A stretch of 64,000 nt of DNA. Source: Urechis unicinctus (Eukaryota; Annelida; Polychaeta; Xenopneusta; Urechidae). Both the position numbers and the translations under genes were made by a program. The notes beneath the pieces are model-generated. The model searched no databases. It was not told where the DNA came from and saw nothing but the letters and a program-made list of their open reading frames with translations. The DNA lies in assembly GCA_034190875.2 (NCBI GenBank), contig CM067357.1, forward strand, positions 15,941,480 to 16,005,479. Reading direction: 5' to 3'. Position 1 is the first letter of the stretch. Each line of letters starts with the position of its first letter. Positions 11,219-23,122 of the stretch are shown here, piece after piece.

Positions 11219-12700
11219 GACTATATTTAAAGTATGCTATAGTTTTTATGGTTTAATCTTTCTGTAATGTTAATAATGTTGATATTGTCCTCAATGCCCT
11301 GCACATTCAGACTATTGTGTTACTTGTTTTGCTATGATTTTATTGTGTTTTTTACTGTATGTATATTTTGCTATGATATTTTGTAAAATTGAGATTTGCA
11401 CTTCGGTTTTTACATACTTGATACTAATTATCTGTAGACAAATGTATGTGGTTGTGAAATGTGATGTGACTCATTGAATAGTTTCCTTGCATCATATTGT
11501 TATTCTCTCATATTGTGATATATAAGTGCATAACTTGTTTGATATATCCTTGCCCTAAAATTGTCTGACAGCATGAATTTTTATATCGTCGATATTAGCT
11601 AAGATAAGGGAGCAACAGTCTCAGCCCTTGATACAATATCTTGCTATAATTGATTTGTGAGTGAGGTATGAGGTATATGATCATTGAAGCAGACAATATT
11701 ATGCCCAAGGGACAGTAGAGAGAAGCGCAGCTTTTATTCATCATATTGTTATTCTCTCATATTGGAGTGCATAACGTTTCTAATCCTTGCCCTAAAATTG
11801 TCTGACACATGACGATATTGATAACTCTCAGCCCACAAAAATTAGACTGTCAGACAGTAAAGGTTCAGCGGAGATGACGACCTTCACTGTGAAGGATGGT
11901 TAGTGGTTAGGTTACTTTTAGCATGAATGACCAGTTACTTTACTTGCATGGTCATGTAAAGAACCATGTTACAAATCGTATTTTATAACCATTTAAATTA
12001 TGCTCTTACATATTTGAACTACAAGTTAATTCTACAATCCGTGAAATAAAGATGATGACAACAGAGTTGTACAGTTGAAAAAGAAACAAGCTGGACACAG
12101 AGTTAGTCAGTTGTCAGAAAGACTTGGATGGTCCGCAAAATCAGGACTGAGTCAACTCCTGTTATTTAGCAAATACACACTTGCTGCATGCTTTTGTTTG
12201 TATTCAAGTTAATGTACAACAAAATGGTGGCTAAAAGAAAATCTTCAACATCTAATTCCAGTGACTCAAAGGGGGTTGATTTGTCCTAGGGGGATAGAAT
12301 ATGTATCCGTCACTCCCTCTGCATTAGGGAAAATGATTGGCTTACATCAATGGAAGCGCTTGACTGATTTGAAAGTCAAGAGTCAGGGCGAATCATATTG
12401 TTAAGTTTGACATTGACGTATGATCTTTGTGTAACGTCCAATGTTGGCAATCCGACCTTGTGAGTACAAGGTAACAAGTTACAACTCTTCTACGATTGGA
12501 CAAGTTACACAACTTTTTAACGCTGACATCAATGTCCTACTTTATCATGAATTAGTTAATAGCGTGAGATAATACACTGATGGCATGTCGGGGAGTAGTT
12601 GGCGTATAATATCACGCCAAAATCCCTCTAATGTAGCCGACCCTATATTTTTAGGTTTCGCTCAGGTCGTAAAGGACAATTATTTCCAAAATCGCAATTT
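11219..12700. other. Gene-free stretch
   Basis: AT-rich, with no convincing coding frame. It holds one local direct duplication (listed separately), and its end is probably the upstream LTR of the second gypsy element. Confidence 0.5.
11495..11812. repeat. Local direct duplication (about 80 bp, 235 bp apart)
   Basis: CATCATATTGTTATTCTCTC at about 11495 and again at about 11739. Both copies continue into AGTGCATAAC and then CCTTGCCCTAAAATTGTCTG. Confidence 0.8.
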
Positions 12701-12766
12701 TGTCGTAAAACTTCCTGAAGCAAATTTGTGACGCACATAGGTTGGCCCCATGCCAAGTCGAAATCC

Positions 12767-12889
12767 TTTATATGGAGCTCCCATCTGGAACTCCAGACTC
12801 ACTCCTCTGGACTCACTCACCCACCATCTTGAACGAAACGTACGAAGTGCAGTCATTTGCCTAGGGTTCGGAATAAATTTGGTAGCGTG
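12767..12889 (+). promoter_or_regulatory. LTR control region of gypsy element 2 (TATA, poly(A) signal, PBS)
   Basis: A TTTATATGG TATA-like box near 12767, an AATAAA at 12872 and TGGTAGCGTG at 12880 occur in the order expected for U3, R and a tRNA primer binding site, 55 bp before the gag frame. The LTR borders themselves could not be fixed. Confidence 0.4.
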
Positions 12890-12944
12890 TAACTAAACTT
12901 GATTTGGAAACCTCAAAATTACTTGAAGGACTTGGAATTACTCT

Positions 12945-14014
12945 GTGGCGAATCCTCGATTTAATTTTATTGAACATCACCCAAGACGGGGAATACCATC
13001 GCCCCGCCGAACTCGAATTAGGAATTTTGTAAAGATAAACTCACAACAAGAGGGAGACATCAATGTTACAACTGGCGACCTGGACGAGACTGTTTTAAGT
13101 TACCATGAATCAACAACAATTTCACGAATATACCCAGGCGCTCATTGTCACGGAAACCCGAGCAATGGAGGAACGCTCCGCACACGAAGAGCGAGATCAC
13201 CAATGTCAAGTCAACATGGCTGCATTGAACCGACAGTTACAGTATGTGATGTTTCATTCCCTCTTGCTGTTAGAGAATGGATCGCGGAGGTAGAACTATC
13301 TATCCCGCTGATTCAAAACCTAAGAGGAACCGTCATCAAGATTGCCGCCGGCAGTGTTTCTGGTTCCTTTGTAAGGAGCTGGAACAGTCTCCAGGACCAC
13401 CGCAAAGCGACTCCCTGGCCCCCTCTACGTGACCATCTGGAACATTTAAAGCAGACAACTAATAAAACTGTTGAGAGCTTCAATCGCCGCTTCCGGGAGG
13501 CCGCCGACGCAGCGTATCCAAAGCAGAGGAATGCCGACCAGATTTGCATTCTCCTCCGCGCCTAGGGATTAAAAGACGGCAGCATTGTAAAACGATTGTT
13601 GGAAAGCGGTCTTATAACACTCTGCCTGAAGCAATGGCCCGCGTGTCAAACTATGCGGGCGCAAAGGACGCCTACAAGCGACTAGGTATGACTGAGGAAC
13701 CAATGGAGGCAAGCGTCTTCCGGGAGCCTATGATTTGTACCGTCAACACCAATGACCAAATCCTGAAAATTGTAGAGGACCTTGGTAAATGCCTCGACAA
13801 GATGTCGTCCAAAATAGCAAAAATCGAAGTTGGAAACCGGTCGGAAATCCCTACACACACCAGAAAATTACAGCGTCAAAGTTTGTCATGGACCCCCGAT
13901 GGACGCCCCATTTTTTTCATATGTAAAAAACCCGGTCACATGGGGAAGGATTGTTTCCTATGCAAGCGTGCCGCAACTGCAAGCATGTCCTGTCAACAAC
14001 AGCCTCGTGTATAG
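12945..14014 (+). pseudogene. Ty3/gypsy Gag, frameshifted
   Basis: The capsid-type region (LEHLKQTTNKTVESFNRRFR, then EAADAAYP) ends in one frame at 13565. It resumes in another near 13556 with LITLPEAMARVSNYAGAKDA and then a nucleocapsid-like knuckle FFICKKPGHMGKDC. The first Cys of the CCHC knuckle is replaced by Phe, so zinc binding is probably lost. Position upstream of RT fits Gag. Not functional. Confidence 0.65.
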
Positions 14015-14343
14015 GCGAGTTGCGGCGATAAACGATAGACGCTCGTGGGTACCGTTGGAACTACACAGTATTACATGTGTAGCTCTCATTGATACCATTG
14101 CCGCGTGTACTCAATTACGTTGTGACGTATATGATCATATTATAACCTCCACCCGGGTTGCGAAGGAAAACGAACACGTCCTCGTGGACAAAACAGAAAC
14201 AACGGGCACCTGCAGAATGACACCAATGAAAATTCACATGACCTCACAGCCGATAAAACAAGCTGCGAACAGAACTGACCAACCGCAAAATCGCGAGTGA
14301 CTGCATTGACGAATAATTAATAGAAGGCATAATTCGACCAAGC

Positions 14344-15050
14344 ATGTCACCATGGGCCTCTCCCATCACTCTAGTCCCCAAGGTGGCTCGATTCGAATTG
14401 AACAGCGTCATAGTCAAAGACCAATACCCCTTACCTCTCATTCAGGATATTTTTGACCAGGTTGGCGGAAAGTCGGTATTTAGCATTCTAGACCTGAAAT
14501 CGGGCTACCATCAAATACCAGTGTCAGAAGAAGATATTGAGAAAACAGCTTTCTGTCGTCATCGTGGTCTATACGAATTTACGCGCATGCCATTTGGTCT
14601 CGCCACCGCCCCAGCGACATTCCAGTGCACTATGGATTACGTGTTAGAAGGCCTCATTGGACACTCTGTTATGGTTTATTTAGATGACATCGTAGTGCAT
14701 TCTCGTACCAAAGCTGAACATCTTGAGCACCTTCAATTAGTCTTTGACCGTCTGCGTGAAGCTGGACTAAAGTAAAAACTGTAAAGTGTAATTTCGGCCT
14801 GAAAGAAGTAAAATTATTGGGTGATACTGTGTCAGCAAATGGTATTAACACCGACCCAGACAAAGGATCTGCAATTGTAAATCTATCTACCCCACAGACT
14901 GTGAAAGATGTTCTGTCATTTTTAGGCATGACTGGCTACTATAGACAATGTGTACATAACTATGCTAAGATTGCCGAGCCATTAGCTTTCTGGGGGAAAG
15001 AAGATGTCCTCATCTACCGAGCCCAGCTCCCATTGGTTAACCCAATGTAG
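14344..15050 (+). pseudogene. Ty3/gypsy reverse transcriptase
   Basis: An RT core with all main motifs: VFSILDLKSGYHQIPV (first catalytic Asp), FTRMPFGLATAPATFQ and the catalytic VYLDDIVVHS. The connection region follows in another frame from about 14776 (LSFLGMTGYYRQ). Protease is not seen between Gag and RT, and RNase H and integrase are absent, so pol is internally deleted. Confidence 0.85.
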
Positions 15051-15117
15051 TTTATGTATCACCACATTTTCACTTGGCCACTTCCATATAATAGTTATGG
15101 TTACTCTGCCCAGATTC

Positions 15118-15511
15118 AAATGCTGGAAGAGGTCGATTTGACACATACATGTATTGGAAAGGATCCGTTAGTGTGTCGGACCGGACCGGTTTACGACGAC
15201 ACAAGGATTCTGTGTCCCCGGGGCTTGCTTACGGGAGACCAGCGACAGTGCGAGGCGTGCACTGTTACTTTGAAGAAGAGTGAACTGACAACTCAATTGG
15301 TTGAACTTCAACAAGGAGACTTTATTATTGTCACCTGGTGAGATCATTATTCAGTTATGTGTGCGGGTGAGAAAGAACAAAAAGGTTCATTAACAGCCGG
15401 CGTGTATATTATTGAAGTTCCAGGTATGTGTTTCATAATGGGACACCGCTGGCATCTCAATGGATTGGTCCAAAGGAATATAAATGCACCCATCAAGTCG
15501 ACTGAGATACA
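15118..15511 (+). pseudogene. Possible envelope-like fragment of gypsy element 2
   Basis: A Cys-spaced frame (CPRGLLTG, CEACTV) runs to 15341 and continues in another frame with a CAGEKEQ and a GVYIIEVPGMC motif, then a WHLNG motif. Spacing and the position 3' of pol resemble the fusion-protein-like env of errantivirus-type gypsy elements. Only a piece of the ectodomain is visible; signal peptide, cleavage site and membrane anchor are not. The assignment rests on pattern only. Confidence 0.35.
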
Positions 15512-15701
15512 ATAGCCAACCCCAGTTGATCTCCCATCAATAGTGAAGCCAAATTATGTCATAGAGTTGTTCCAAAGAAAACTACGCCAAGAGGTTAACG
15601 ATTTATCTCATGCGGGGTAATAGAACAAACTTCATTAAAACCCTTAAAAACCCCTATTCTACGGTAATGATCAAAATACTTTCATACTTTCATATTTATA
15701 A

Positions 15702-15942
15702 GTGAGTGAGTTTAACGGCCGCACACAAACATGTATGTGTTAATAGATGACTTTGATCTGATTAAGCAGCCGCCTTCTAGGATAAAATGGAAAAAAAAAG
15801 AGGGAAATAAAAGTGGATGATGAAAAAGATAATAAATGCAAATAGTATTCTAGGATATGTAACCACCAGACGATTAACTGAACCAGGCCATTCCAGCCTC
15901 TCGTATAAGCGAAATCCGGGCCCAAGTGGTGTATACCCAGTA
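15702..15942 (-). mobile_element. SINE copy 1, 3' half (split by transposon TE-1)
   Basis: On the minus strand this holds the SINE core (GAGGCTGGAATGGCCTGGTT), the GGCTGCTTAATCAG block, and a diverged LINE-type tail. Its 5' half lies 3.5 kb away at 19471-19575, on the other side of TE-1. Confidence 0.75.
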
Positions 15943-16502
15943 TGCGATTTGTCGGCCATGACACCTGGTGCCGAATGCCCACCGGAAATCGGTGGTCTAC
16001 AAAATCAAAACATTGGTGTGTAATGACTTCTCCCCGGCGGAACGTTTTTGCGTTTCGTGAAATTCAGCTCGCCAATTGCGATATATCACCCGAAAATGCC
16101 GTGCGATGTAGTTCAGAGATGACAAAAAGTGTTAGAGCCTCATTTAGTTCATAAACTGTGCAGTATTTGGGAGAAATACGACGGAAAGTTGAAGGATCAA
16201 AGCAGGAGCTTGCGACTTAGGCCTTTTGGGCTTGGAAACTCAACCTTCCCAAAAACCCCACAGGTATGGAGTTATTCTATTTTGTGTTTTTCTTAGAACC
16301 AATGTTATTTGTATTGATTTTATTTTGTTATACTGCAATATATGTATGATTAACTCGGTTATGAAATCAATTGCCAATCAACATTTTGTAATCTTGGGTG
16401 GTGATTTATCCAAATTAATCAAATAATTGGGATATTGTGTCACATTTGGTATTGCTCTTGCCCTTGATTTTTGTTGTGGTCAATGTATTTATTTTTAAAA
16501 AT

Positions 16503-17238
16503 TCTATTATCCTGAAGATACATTTGTTCCAGAAATTGAAACCAAACAGCGTGTGGACTGTCTTCTTCAGCTTGATGGTGAAGCCTCACTTCCCCATCCA
16601 CAAAGTGTAACAAACTGGTCGTCCCACAATTTCAGTGTGGGAACCTCTGCAACTAATTGATTGACACACCAGGTAATTTTTTTGTTTAGTTGCTTTTGAT
16701 TTCTTATCAGTCATACTTGCTTAGAAATGTTTGTTCATATTTCAAAACTACTTACTATTAACCTGTAGTATGAAGTGGCCCTTTAATTCACTGACACTGC
16801 TAATGAATTATTGCTTCAGTCATTTACAACAAGGATTCTTTGGGTGCATTCAAGGCCTTGGATACATACAACTATGTTTACTGTGGCTGGGTAGACCAGC
16901 GTTGTGTTCACATGATAGCAAGCAAGTTTGTGTTTGTGGCAACAGCTGTCCGTCCATCTCAGCACACCACAATCGCCCTGTATGATGTGTGGGCCCTCGT
17001 TCACCAAGAAGGATGGGTCAAGGGAGCAAGGTGCTGCTGCATGGCTGGGCTTGGGTAGGCAAGCAGTCATGTTGGCGCCTTGTTGTTCATGATGCTGGCT
17101 GTGAATGACCTTGCCTCAACAAAGCGGACACATGCACAGATATTCCTGCCCAATGGAATAAAGGCCTTCAGGTAAGTGTATTGTTAAAAAGTACATAGTT
17201 ACCACATGTGTGACGTGGACATCATGCCAATGACTGTC

Positions 17239-17320
<82 letters not shown>

Positions 17321-17803
17321 ATTACTTTTATGATTCATAGTTATTCATTTGTCCCCATGAAGCTGCAGAATATCGGCTTCTCAATGCCCCAGTATGGGAA
17401 GCGGCATGTGCGTAACAAGCAACCTAAAGAGATGAAGAATCCCTCTGGGATATTGTAGCTGAGGCTGCACCGAATGCAGTCATTCTAACTGCCATCGACC
17501 CAGTTGGACACCAACAGAATTCCATTGGTGAGTTGGTGCACTTATGGTTACAGCAAATCAGATCTCATGGAACTATTTTATTTATGCATCTCCTTACTTG
17601 AATAATCTAATTAACTGATATTTGTCTGTTCTTCAGCTGATGTTTCAAGTCATGTAGTCATATCAGAGACATCTGAGTATGTAGCCCCTGCCCCAACAAT
17701 TGCTTCGGTCATTGCTGACAATGCTGATGTGGATCTCATTGCCATCAAGTCCAGCATCAACCCTGCCCAGTCAGACCGGTTGTACAAGTCCACAAAACTT
17801 TAG
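16503..17803 (+). pseudogene. SWIM zinc-finger / YqaJ-type exonuclease relic
   Basis: Four exon-like pieces with GT/AG-type borders. The piece near 16503-16673 contains LPHPQSVTNW. The piece at about 16815-17171 contains AFKALDTYNYVYCGWV, then KPSQH-like VRPSQH, and the SWIM motif CCCMAGLG..SSHVGALLF. The piece at about 17390-17528 contains IVAEAAPNAVILTAID. The piece at about 17638-17803 contains VDLIAIKSSINPAQSDRL, as in the lead-in to YqaJ nuclease domains. Damage: an in-frame TAG inside SWIM at 17056, a Cys-to-Ser change at the third zinc ligand, and a truncated nuclease. Invertebrate proteins of this shape are common; the role here is probably transposon accessory. Confidence 0.6.
17242..17313. 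repeat. (TA)n microsatellite
   Basis: Pure TA dinucleotides in an intron-like gap of the SWIM/YqaJ relic. The Tyr-Ile frame through it is spurious. Confidence 0.95.
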
Positions 17804-18124
17804 GGGAGATGTGCATTGCATGGAAAATCCTTTTTTGATAATGATAATCTATCAGCTTGTTGTACATTTAATTCATACATTTGGCACATGGCTATACTTA
17901 TTGTGTGTTACTAATTATTTGTTTGTAGTCAAGGTAATGTTTTTTTCTTCCATACTATGACGGTATGCATAGAACAACTGTCTCGCTTTCATTACAAAAT
18001 ATTGTTTATTTTCATAAATCACCAAATTAAAATGTGTAATCATAGTGAAATATTTACAGGGGGCAAATGATGTAATAAATTACATTGTTTCCATATATTG
18101 CGTACTGTTCTCAACTCAAGTTTC

Positions 18125-19150
18125 AAAGTCACTATCTTGTACTAAATGAGGGAGGAGATTTGTTATGGCACAAACAATTGTCATAATATTGTCAAGCTGG
18201 CTAATCCGACTCAGGGAGAAAACAGCCTGCTACACTCTAAAGTCCTTCATTCGCTCTATTGCTCTCAACATGAATCCTGAGGCTGGACACTTTTCTGTGC
18301 CGTTCGACTTCACATTGGCTAAGCTGTATCTTTCCTTTGGTGAATGGGGGTATATTGAGCGTGACACATCTGGGGGCCAGAAGATCTGCAATGTCAAAAC
18401 CCCGGTCTGCCATAATCTGGTCGTGTGGGTCCAACTGACCCAAGAACTCTGCTCCTGTAAACATTTTGAAAAGCAAATGATATAAACAGGTATATGTACA
18501 TAGTATACAGGCAAGCAACAAGTTAAGTTACACAAGACCAATGATACTCCCTTACCTGAGTTTTTTACAAGTGCTTGTCTGAAGCCAGACCACCCCACAT
18601 CTTACTGAGTGTGAAAACCCGAGAAATGATGCAATAAAACTAAGGTACTACAGGTGAAATAACAACTATTGCATTTAAACAATATTTCGTCATTTTGTAT
18701 GGGACTCTTACCAGGGGGTAACTGCTTTGACAACTTGAGCCTAGATTCATATTCACGGCGAGAGGGCAATCTGAACATGGAAGTATAACATACAAATTAA
18801 GATTTTCAAACAGAAGTAGATTTTAGCTGTATGACATAGCTTTACTGATGTATTACAATAAATCAAACAGTCACCTTGTCTTAAGTATCTTCGATGGGTA
18901 ACCCATGTTAAGGCATGGTGTTGGATGTTGAGGTGTTGGCATACCTTCTACAAAATGCTTGGAACAAACAACAGTGTGTGGTTTGATAGCTAAGTTCTTC
19001 CTGCTAACTGCCTTGACCCATGCCTTGTACCTCTCTGGGTAGCGAATCTGCCCTGGGAATTTGAAGAATTTAGGTTTGGAGCCATCCTGGTTTGTAGTTC
19101 TTGAGCTTGTGATACAATCGACAACGCCGAAGTGATTCACCATTGTGATA
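18125..19150 (-). pseudogene. THAP-domain DDE_Tnp_4 transposase relic
   Basis: At about 18890-19150 a THAP zinc finger is readable: FFKFPG, RYKAWVKAVSRKN and VVCSKHF, the C-x2-H half of the C2CH site. The first Cys is replaced by Phe (NHFGVVDC). A short exon near 18712-18780 reads RLPSRREYESRLKLSKQLPP and ends in a GTAAG donor. At 18125-18525 the C-terminal catalytic part reads IMADRGFDIADLL, LNIPPFTKGKIQLS, SLRIHVESN and DNIMTIVCAITNLLPHLV, as in PIF/ISL2EU-type DDE transposases. The first half of the catalytic domain is missing. Dead. Confidence 0.75.
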
Positions 19151-19470
19151 TATACCATAATTATTGAGATTAACCCCTTTATATACCCAGTGGCGTGCTT
19201 GGTTACGAGCGGTGTTGGCATTTGAGCAGATCATAATAAACCTTGAGCGAGAGGCCAGCCTCATTCCATTGACTTTCTGCATGATCATTTGAAGGTATCG
19301 ACAGCTACGAAATGCGTCCTTTAATCCTTCCAAACCGCGACACACCCGAAATCAAAGACATCACATCTACCACACGACGACCTGTCTTCCACCTATTTCA
19401 CAGCTGTCAAAATCGCGTTCCTCGACCACCGATTTCCGGTTTAGCGATCCAAGATGGCGGAACTCGCCTA

Positions 19471-19575
19471 GTCGGTATTGCAGATATGGCCCTCAAAAGG
19501 GCCACTCCGCTCAACCACCAGGAACCCACTGCCAACCGACATGAGTCGTAACCCATGGCCAACAGGTTGCCCCCT
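19471..19575 (-). mobile_element. SINE copy 1, 5' half
   Basis: The minus strand reads TAGGGGGCAACCTGTTGGCC, then GGTTACGACTC, then GGGCCATATCTGCAATACCG, matching the heads at 62.96 and 63.45 kb. It completes the 3' half at 15702-15942. Confidence 0.8.
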
Positions 19576-20123
19576 ATAATTCGAGGTTCTTGTAAATGTG
19601 TATTTATATGTATATATCATATATGTTAATAAATGGCCGGCAGCACACTCTTGCACAAAGCCAAATGTAATTCTCGCGAAAACAGATCCACAGAAGTCGA
19701 TCAAAACAGTTATGCAGGCTTTGGGTGAGAAATTAGAATCCTTTCATCAGATACCATATCCACGGAAGATGATTACTTTTGATGAACACCGTCCAAAGCC
19801 AACGTTAGGCTGATATAGTTAGTCACACATATTATCGCTCCCTCTACACCGAAGCCGGCGAAGGTAGCACATCAATCGAGCACACATGAGACACTAATGG
19901 TTTTTACTACCATGACAGTTTGATTACGCATTGAACACCTAATGTAGCATATTAATAATACCAAAAGAGTCAATCCATTATTTTTCTCGGTAAATATTAC
20001 CTCTCCCAAAAAGTTAGGCGTTTCCCAACTGTTTATTTCTTCTAATCAAGTATAATGTTCCCGGACGTTACGGCCCACAACTCTAAATGTCCGAGTCGTT
20101 TAGGTCCCAGTGCGTCGCCGTCC

Positions 20124-20412
20124 CCCGGGGGGGGGCACTTAAGTATATAGAGGTAGTATATATGTGCCGCGCGACGGGGTATGTTTTTTCGGCCTCTCGA
20201 CTTGTACGACGGGTTTTTTGGCCTCATACTTGTACAACGGGGTATGTTTTTCAGCTTCAAATCTGTTCGACAGGTTATACATTCGCATAATACCTTGTAC
20301 GACGGGGTATGCTTTTGGCCATTTTGACCTTGTACGACGGGTACGGGTTTTTTGGGTCCCGCGGCACACCCCTATACAGAATAAGGCCAAGTGCACCCCC
20401 CCCCCCCCCGGG
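20124..20412 (-). mobile_element. GC-ended non-autonomous element with GTCGTACAAG repeats
   Basis: Flanked by perfect 8-bp duplications CGCCGTCC (20116-20123, 20413-20420). The ends are inverted: CCCGGGGGGGGGGCACTT and AAGTGCACC..CCCGGG. The interior has about seven scattered copies of GTCGTACAAG(G). Arm B keeps the empty site near 61133 with a single GGATGGAG. The 8-bp duplication points to hAT-like mobilisation. No coding capacity. Confidence 0.75.
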
Positions 20413-22988
20413 CGCCGTCCGTACAGATATAAATAAGTGAGATGTAAATGGATTATAGGCAATGGTCACCTTGTACTTTTTAAGTTTTTCTCTAAATATT
20501 CAATTACATTTCACGGTGCTTGCCGTCAATCAATGAATGCCTGTTCATATTCGTTCGATTTTTCTTTTGTGATATTCCGATTCGAAGCAATGATAAAAAT
20601 TAACATTGTGTGGGTATTTATTTTCTTGTCATTAAATTGCATTTACCCATTAGCGTTTCATTCTAAATAACTTAAATTTGCATAACATCCGGCTATGTCC
20701 GCTGTAAATTCCACCAGGCACACCCCTACAAAAATGTACAATAAGGCTACAAAGATTGCTCTTTACATCAGTAGCTGGTACGGCAATGTGACATATGCCT
20801 GACTTGTGAGGCAGTGCCCAAGTGTCCAATTGAGTCATCCTGATAAAGGCTTTGACGCAGTTAACGTTGTAAAATTTTAAGATGTAAGAATAATTAACAA
20901 CAAGGCTATATAAGTTATGACTGATCGGCGAATGCGGTTACAATTACACATCAGGTCGTTGTGAACTAGTTCAGCTGTAATATGAATCACTTCATTTGAA
21001 AACAACGTATACATGAAAGAGAATGATACTATATATATTTCTTGAAAAATATGCATCGTGCACGTTGAATAAAAAATTGGACGCTTTGCAAATTGGGGCA
21101 TAACAACACCAATACATGATTTAACTGTATCAAGTGTATTAGCTCCAACTGTCAAAACGAAATGTGGTTTATGTAGTGTTTGAAACTAGAAACCAGCATC
21201 GTTCGATACCACATATTTGTATTAATGCTGTTGAAAAAAATCCCAGGCGTATGATTGTCAGTACTCCATGACAGTGTAGATTGTTTGTGTTCATGATTTT
21301 TAGGCGTAGACAACTGGTATGTTCTTTGAGTTGGTTTGAACACTGTCATGGTTGCATGAATATACCTCCGAATGCAAAATTAGATTGTCACATTGAGCTT
21401 ATCCTATGACAGTGAATATTGTATTCCTTGTGACGCACTAAATTTAACACAGTTAACTGCCTTGCGTTAAGTATTTGATCGATAGACGATGTAATTTGAA
21501 TTTCACCGCACTTTTAAACAACTTAAGACATAATAATATAAAATCATATGTACGTTAATATTGATAAATATTGTGTACTTAATGCGAAATCATTATTCGC
21601 TCAAAAAAAGACGCATCCTACAAACGTTATGCAGTATTATAAAATTCACCTGAGGATAAACCATCTCGAATTATTGTGTATTGTAGTTCAATATGTATAA
21701 CTACCATGCAAAACGTTAATGTGAGCATGGTTTATCAGTAAATTGGTTAATAGCCATGGTGGTCTTTCAAGTATTGTTTTCGGAGGAATCGACTGACGTG
21801 AACCGAGTTCACATTCTTCTCGGATGGTAAAAAAAACTATCAAGAAGAAGACAAATACCGCTTATTCAGCACTCTTTCACTCACTATTCACACTAAACAT
21901 ATAAGATCGATAATGTTATTACAATCCCACGTGGAGTAAATTAAAGATCTTAAGACAATATGGTCAGGTTTCAGTAATTTCCAACTTTGCCATTTGAATC
22001 AGTCATGCGAAGAAATTAAGTCCAACACAAGTTGTATCGATGCGGGTGTCCTGTTTGTGATGAATTATTATCGATCATTACATATATTGTTTCAAACCGT
22101 CAAACGGAGGCACCTCCCTTCATATGATAAATAACTTCCTATTTTCCCTGTGGTAATTCCGGTCGGAGCTTAACGAGAATGATGTAGGACGAGTCGACGG
22201 GGAGCGAAATTGTGAACGCGGCAATTTGTTTACTTATTTTGATCTTATCGACGAATGCCACAAACTTGGTTGTTTCGGTAAGATCGATTGATCGGCAGTA
22301 TGTTTTCATGTCTTCTAAATATATATAATATTTATTATTTAATATTATATATAACCAATTACCCTCAAATGAATAATCGTAACACTTTTTTTTGTATGGA
22401 CTTGAGCGATAATGTAATCATATCAAGAAATTAGCCATGGTATACTATATATCATAACGCGATGTGCTCTATGATTCTGCTCAGAAATCTTTCCAGTATT
22501 TAGCCTCTGTACAACCCCAACTCCCCAGCTCACCAAAACATGGACATATGGAATAATTTGTTGTCATAAAATCATCCAACGCATATAGACTAGTCTATTG
22601 ATCCAACGTCTATAGTATTGAGCAGTTGGGGCCTCATTTGGCATGTGTTGGAGATTTCTGATTGTTCGAGGTGATCACGCTAGCCCAATCAATAGACCAA
22701 CGTCAGGTTGTATTTATCACCTTGCCGGTCCAATAGTTAAATCCAAATTTTGTTGTTGATGCATACAGAACTCGCCACCTTTTTCATGAAATATGCATGT
22801 TCTCATGAGTTTCAGGCGATCAGTGTTTAAAGTTATTACTTAGTTCGGTTAATGATAATGATTCATATTCCTATTGTCTGCAGAAAAGTATATTTTCGAT
22901 AACTTTCATAGTTTACTGGTGATATTTTTTTCTGAAATACAATCCTGGAGACCTATATCCCTGACATATAATGTGAATAAGGCAGTGA

Positions 22989-23122
22989 GAACATAGGCAA
23001 AAGCTATAGCTGATAGCTCCTGCCGGCTTTTCCCCATGTTTTCAGTGATTTTATCTGATACTGGCCTTTTCTACAAATGGTCTCTGTGAAACCGCATCTT
23101 GCGAGCTTTCTCGCCTATGTTC
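22989..23122. mobile_element. Possible small MITE
   Basis: GAACATAGGCAAAAGCT is mirrored by AGCTTTCTCGCCTATGTTC 134 bp away, inside the segment present only in arm A. Noncoding. No target duplication was checked convincingly. Confidence 0.4.

Larger units (their letters stand above)
15943..19468. mobile_element. Two-gene DNA transposon TE-1 (THAP/DDE plus SWIM/YqaJ), ISL2EU-like
   Basis: A 3.5-kb unit that splits one SINE, with TA on both sides (15941-15942 and 19469-19470). The ends are imperfect inverted repeats: TGCGATTTGTCGGCCAT on the left, against GGCGAGTTCCGCCAT read inward from the right. Further in there is a perfect 17-bp stretch ACCGGAAATCGGTGGTC (15981-15997, inverse at 19424-19440). 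Inside, a SWIM/YqaJ relic (+) and a THAP/DDE transposase relic (-) converge. From memory, ISL2EU (IS4EU) elements pair a THAP transposase with a YqaJ nuclease; that name is tentative. Confidence 0.7.

Noticed and set aside
9630-15511. A single full gypsy element spanning 9.6-15.5 kb
   Set aside because: The 3' part (RNase H, integrase, LTR) precedes the 5' part (gag, RT) in the same orientation, so they are two elements.
20137-20469. Frames through the GTCGTACAAG element
   Set aside because: They follow the repeat in several frames at once and include the G runs; no protein signature.
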